Assembly: GCA_029863305.1 (NCBI GenBank) | Contig: JAOTVR010000016.1 | Coordinates: 1 to 56,161 of the forward strand | Origin: Gammaproteobacteria bacterium | Lineage (GTDB): Bacteria; Pseudomonadota; Gammaproteobacteria; Steroidobacterales; Woeseiaceae | DNA length: 56,161 bases | Direction: 5' to 3' | Shown here: one piece after another, positions 53,418 through 56,161 of the stretch | Layout: each line of letters begins with the position of its first letter | How positions within the stretch are numbered: position 1 is the stretch's first letter | Position numbers and translations under genes: made by a program | Notes under the pieces: model-generated | Database searches by the model: none | What the model saw: the letters and a program-made list of their open reading frames with translations, nothing else | Told to the model about the DNA's origin: nothing

Positions 53418-53909
53418 CTATTTTTCTGAAACTGAAACGAGCAGTTTCCTCAATCCCTCGGTCAACGATTTTGACTCTCGTTCGCTAAGACTTTTGAGCT
53501 GCGCCTCCGCTATCTCCAGACGGGTTTGAATAGCCTGATCGATTACGCCCAGTCCATTTTTCGTGAGCTTGACGTTAACACCGCGGCGGTCTTCCGGATC
53601 CGTAGTTCGCTCAACCAAACCTTTCGCTTCGAGGCGATCGACGCGTGTCGTCATGGCGCCCGAAGTCAGCATGGTTAATCGCGCCAGTTCGGTTGCCGGT
53701 TGCTCGAACGGTTTTCCCTTGCGGCGCAAAGCCGACAACACATCATACTCCCAAAGTTTCAGCTTCAGCGGCCGCAAGGCGACCTCGGCGCTGCGTTGCA
53801 GGAGTTTACCCAGTAGCTGAATTCGCACCACGACACCGAGCGGGGAATAGTCCAGTTCCGGACGTTCCGCGTTCCAATCCTCCAGCAGTTGATCGACCTG
53901 ATCGCCCAT
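53418..53909 (-). CDS. MarR-family transcriptional regulator
   Basis: A 163-residue winged-helix repressor. The recognition helix region is TELARLTMLTSGAMTTRVDRLEAKGLVER and the wing is DPEDRRGVNVKLTKNG. Start ATG 53909 gives the usual length; the frame is open to a TTG at 53963. A perfect 10-base palindrome just upstream is a likely self-operator. It ends 23 bases from the convergent mgtE gene. Target genes unknown. Confidence 0.88.
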   Translation of the reverse strand: MGDQVDQLLEDWNAERPELDYSPLGVVVRIQLLGKLLQRSAEVALRPLKLKLWEYDVLSALRRKGKPFEQPATELARLTMLTSGAMTTRVDRLEAKGLVERTTDPEDRRGVNVKLTKNGLGVIDQAIQTRLEIAEAQLKSLSERESKSLTEGLRKLLVSVSEK

Positions 53910-53953
53910 CTCGTCAAGGAGCCTAATGGAAAAAAAATTTAGCGTCAAAAATC

Positions 53954-53963
53954 TTGATATCAA
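53954..53963. promoter_or_regulatory. Palindrome TTGATATCAA, candidate MarR operator
   Basis: A perfect 10-base palindrome 45 bases upstream of the MarR start codon, in an AT-rich stretch. TTGATATCAA-like sites are typical for MarR-family repressors. Inference from position and sequence. Confidence 0.5.
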
Positions 53964-54147
53964 AATTTAAACCGGCCGCGTGCTGAGCGGCTTGCGACGC
54001 CGGGAATTTAGAACCTATCGTCTGGGTTTACCGAACCGGGATAATCAAAAACTCCGGAACAGAACGGCAACGTGCCTCTTTACTTGGAGAGAAATGGCGA
54101 GACTCTGGTTTTCAGAAAAAACAGAATGTCCCCATTTGCCCGGATTT

Positions 54148-54990
54148 CTATGTCGCACGCACCAGCCCAAGACTTTTTTCTATAAGGTTCAGGCGTGGTG
54201 AGCGCACCGGAAATGTCGCGTAAGCTTGACGCCTGAAGACCGGCGCACCCTCGACTTCGTGCAGCAACCCAAAGTCGATATCCTTCTCGACCATGCGTCT
54301 GGGCAGATAGGCGCTCCCACCGAGCAAGTTGATGTACTCGAATGCCATTTTGGCATGCGACACGCGGGTCATGGCTTCCGGGGCATCGGGAAAGGCACGC
54401 CGATGATCAAGAGCGTAGGACAAACCCCAATCGACATAAATATAATCGCGGCGCCGCAGCGCCTGCTCGATTTGCAGGCCGGCCACATTGGAGACACACA
54501 CGAACTCCAGCGCGGCGATCTCCCGAATTTGCATGATATCGAGCTGCGCCGGTTCCAGCATGATAGCGACGTCCAGCGTGCCATCGATCAAACGGCGCGT
54601 CAGCAAATCGGGCGATTGTGATTCGGCAATAATTGCCATGTCGGCATAGGTGCGCCGCAGATCGTGCAGCCAACGCTGCAGCAACACGTCCCACAGACGA
54701 AGACTGCCGCCAATGACCAGCTGCTCACTCGCTTGCGCCAGCGACACGTCCTGGCGGGCCGCCCGCCAGGCGGCGATCTGCCGTTCCGCGTGGCGAATCA
54801 ACCGACCGCCCTCGGGTGTCAACCGCATTTCACGGCGACTGCGCTCGAACAGCGTCACGCCCAACAGCTGTTCCAGTGATTTCAGCCGACTGCTGACAGC
54901 CGCCTGGGTCAGATGCAAATGTTCGGCCGCGCGACCGAAGTGTCGCGTGCGGTTCAGTTCCAGGAAGGTTCTGAGCAACTCAAGATCCAT
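54148..54990 (-). CDS. LysR-family transcriptional regulator
   Basis: A 280-residue regulator. The N-terminal HTH reads MDLELLRTFLELNRTRHFGRA and LTQAAVSSRLKSLEQLLGVTLFER, followed by an effector-binding domain. The first residues and the RTRHFGRAAEHLHLTQAAVS pattern resemble HdfR-type regulators. It is divergent from the DUF4398-type gene at 55130. An inverted repeat lies between the two. Confidence 0.92.
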   Translation of the reverse strand: MDLELLRTFLELNRTRHFGRAAEHLHLTQAAVSSRLKSLEQLLGVTLFERSRREMRLTPEGGRLIRHAERQIAAWRAARQDVSLAQASEQLVIGGSLRLWDVLLQRWLHDLRRTYADMAIIAESQSPDLLTRRLIDGTLDVAIMLEPAQLDIMQIREIAALEFVCVSNVAGLQIEQALRRRDYIYVDWGLSYALDHRRAFPDAPEAMTRVSHAKMAFEYINLLGGSAYLPRRMVEKDIDFGLLHEVEGAPVFRRQAYATFPVRSPRLNLIEKSLGLVRAT

Positions 54991-55018
54991 GAAGTCTTAT
55001 AAATTATTCTTATCAAAC

Positions 55019-55046
55019 TAGCAAATATTTTTAGTTTTATTTGTTA
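55019..55046. promoter_or_regulatory. Inverted repeat, candidate LysR-type operator
   Basis: TAGCAAATA (55019-55027) faces TATTTGTTA (55038-55046) across ten AT-rich bases; eight of nine positions pair. It lies 29-56 bases upstream of the LysR gene and 84-111 bases upstream of the divergent gene, where a LysR autoregulatory and target site would be expected. Inference. Confidence 0.4.
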
Positions 55047-55129
55047 AAAGAAGCCCTCTAAGCTGCCTTTCTTCCTCTGCCGGCAGTGCCGTCAGAGCTT
55101 TGTATGTTTGCCCCGTAAAGGAGGTTGAA

Positions 55130-56161
55130 ATGAATTTCACAATCAAAACAGTTGGGCGGGCCCTGGCCGTTCTGCTTCTCGGGCTGTTTGTGCTCGGCGC
55201 TGCTGCCCAGGAGAACCTGCGCGCGACGCTTTTCGCCCAGACCGATGAAGCATTGAAGGCGGCCAACGAGGCACGCGCGAATGTGCTCGCGCCAAAGAAC
55301 TACGCTGATGCCGCGGAGCATTACCGGGATGCCGAGAAGAAGCTCGAGCGCGGTGGCAGCATAGAGAGCATCAAGAAGGATCTGGCCGACGCCGCGAGGT
55401 CGCTGCGTAAGGCCGTCGACGCGACTCGTCTGGCCGGCGTCACGCTGACGTCCGCCATCCAGGCGCGCAACGACGCCGACGAGGCCAATGCCAAGCAGTT
55501 TGCCGCCAAGGAGTGGCAAGACGCCGAAGAGAAATTTGCATCGGCCGCGATGCGCCTCGAAGACGGCAACGTGAATTCCGCGCGCTCGCGGGCAATCGAC
55601 GCCGAGAAGCGTTATCGCACTGCTGAGCTTGCGGCAATCAAAGCGAATTATCTCGATGAAACGCGGCGTTTGATCAAGCAGGCGGACAACGACCGCGTGG
55701 AACGCTACGCACCCAAGACGCTGGCCAAGGCCGAGGCGTTGCTCGCACAGGCCGAGAAAGCGCTGACCCAGAGCCGTTATGACACCGACGAGCCCCGCAG
55801 TCTGGCCCGTAAGGCCAAGTACGAGGTAAAGCACGCGATGTACCTGGCCCGCACCCTGGAACCGGTGCGTGACCGGGACGTTAGCCTCGAAGACTTTGCG
55901 CTGGCGAATGAAAAGCCAATCGAAAAAATTTCCGCGACCCTGGACCTGGTGGCCGAGTTGGACGAAGGCTACGACGGCCCGACCCAGGCCATCACCGCGA
56001 AGATCGAAACGTTGCAAAAGGACGCGTATGAGCTGAGCGAACGGCGGGGTCAGATCCTGGAACTTGAAACCGAGATCCAGCGCCTCGAAAGCCAGTTGGG
56101 CACGCAATCTCAGCGACTGGCCGCGCAAGAGCAACAGCGGCAGCGTTTCCGCCAGGTCAGC
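55130..56161 (+). CDS. DUF4398/OmpA-like envelope protein (3' partial)
   Basis: An uninterrupted frame of 344 codons from ATG 55130, preceded by AAAGGAGG, running off the right edge with no stop. Signal peptide about 1-26 (ALAVLLLGLFVLGAAAQ). The rest is almost wholly helical and Ala/Glu/Lys-rich, with repeated elements of the form YADAAEHYRDAEKKLERG, EWQDAEEKFASA and KTLAKAEALLAQAEKAL. This is the pattern of DUF4398 proteins, which often end in an OmpA domain (beyond the window). Residues 305-344 form a coiled coil (ETEIQRLESQLGTQSQRLAA). Divergent from the LysR gene. Confidence 0.85.
   Translation, partial: MNFTIKTVGRALAVLLLGLFVLGAAAQENLRATLFAQTDEALKAANEARANVLAPKNYADAAEHYRDAEKKLERGGSIESIKKDLADAARSLRKAVDATRLAGVTLTSAIQARNDADEANAKQFAAKEWQDAEEKFASAAMRLEDGNVNSARSRAIDAEKRYRTAELAAIKANYLDETRRLIKQADNDRVERYAPKTLAKAEALLAQAEKALTQSRYDTDEPRSLARKAKYEVKHAMYLARTLEPVRDRDVSLEDFALANEKPIEKISATLDLVAELDEGYDGPTQAITAKIETLQKDAYELSERRGQILELETEIQRLESQLGTQSQRLAAQEQQRQRFRQVS

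Noticed and set aside
53980..54201. 73-codon plus-strand frame after the MarR operator
   Set aside because: No ribosome site, Arg-rich random-looking product; overlaps the end of the LysR gene.

Overview
The window (about 56 kb, moderately GC-rich) looks like chromosome of a Gram-negative gammaproteobacterium. The evidence is outer-membrane lipoproteins with lipoboxes, ExbB/ExbD/TonB-type energy coupling, RimK, NhaA, ZntB/CorA, MgtE, a LysR and a MarR regulator, and strong Shine-Dalgarno sequences. The mix of a giant multiheme cytochrome, sulfatase, xanthine-dehydrogenase-family enzymes and DUF11 surface proteins would fit an uncultured marine or sediment lineage, but that placement is inference. 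No rRNA, tRNA or CRISPR array was seen.

Layout. 1-1000: end of a GAF-GGDEF diguanylate cyclase. 1.1-14.1 kb: an accessory block lying between two direct copies of a ~200-250 bp non-coding repeat. It holds a lipoprotein lipase, an MBL-fold hydrolase overlapping a phytoene-dehydrogenase-like flavoenzyme, a truncated alcohol dehydrogenase, a membrane Ser/Thr kinase with a Calx-beta-like sensor, an integrase/thioredoxin chimeric remnant, and a tlpA-type gene followed 2 bp later by a lipoprotein with 36 CxxCH haem motifs. A perfect CRP-type palindrome lies just upstream of the tlpA-type gene.

14.4-24.2 kb: a compact plus-strand operon of nine genes. It encodes a coiled-coil periplasmic protein, a TPR/coiled-coil protein, two TPR lipoproteins, a small exported protein, an ExbB/TolQ channel, two ExbD/TolR proteins and a TonB/AgmX-like protein. 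I read it as a trans-envelope, proton-motive-force-driven machine resembling the Agl/Glt gliding or TonB2-type systems. One ExbD lacks the proton-carrying Asp.

24.2-36.9 kb: a double-hairpin repeat, then a GEMM (cyclic-di-GMP-type) riboswitch heading a tight three-gene operon. The genes are a 1709-aa DUF11 repeat protein, a 1697-aa OmpA-domain plus beta-barrel protein, and a Ser-type sulfatase. With the diguanylate cyclase at the left edge this suggests cyclic-dinucleotide control of a very large surface structure.

36.9-43.1 kb (minus strand apart from the toxin-antitoxin pair): a three-subunit molybdenum hydroxylase whose FAD subunit carries the extra Cys pattern of 4-hydroxybenzoyl-CoA reductase, then a toxin-antitoxin pair with an internally deleted toxin, a second inverted copy of the double-hairpin repeat, and a beta-propeller protein. 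43.5-56.2 kb: small hypothetical genes; nhaA; a DUF4344 protease; a minus-strand cluster of an MscS channel, a CorA/ZntB transporter, a RimB-like protease, an AstE-like deacylase and rimK; mgtE; MarR and LysR regulators; and the start of a DUF4398-type protein that runs off the window.
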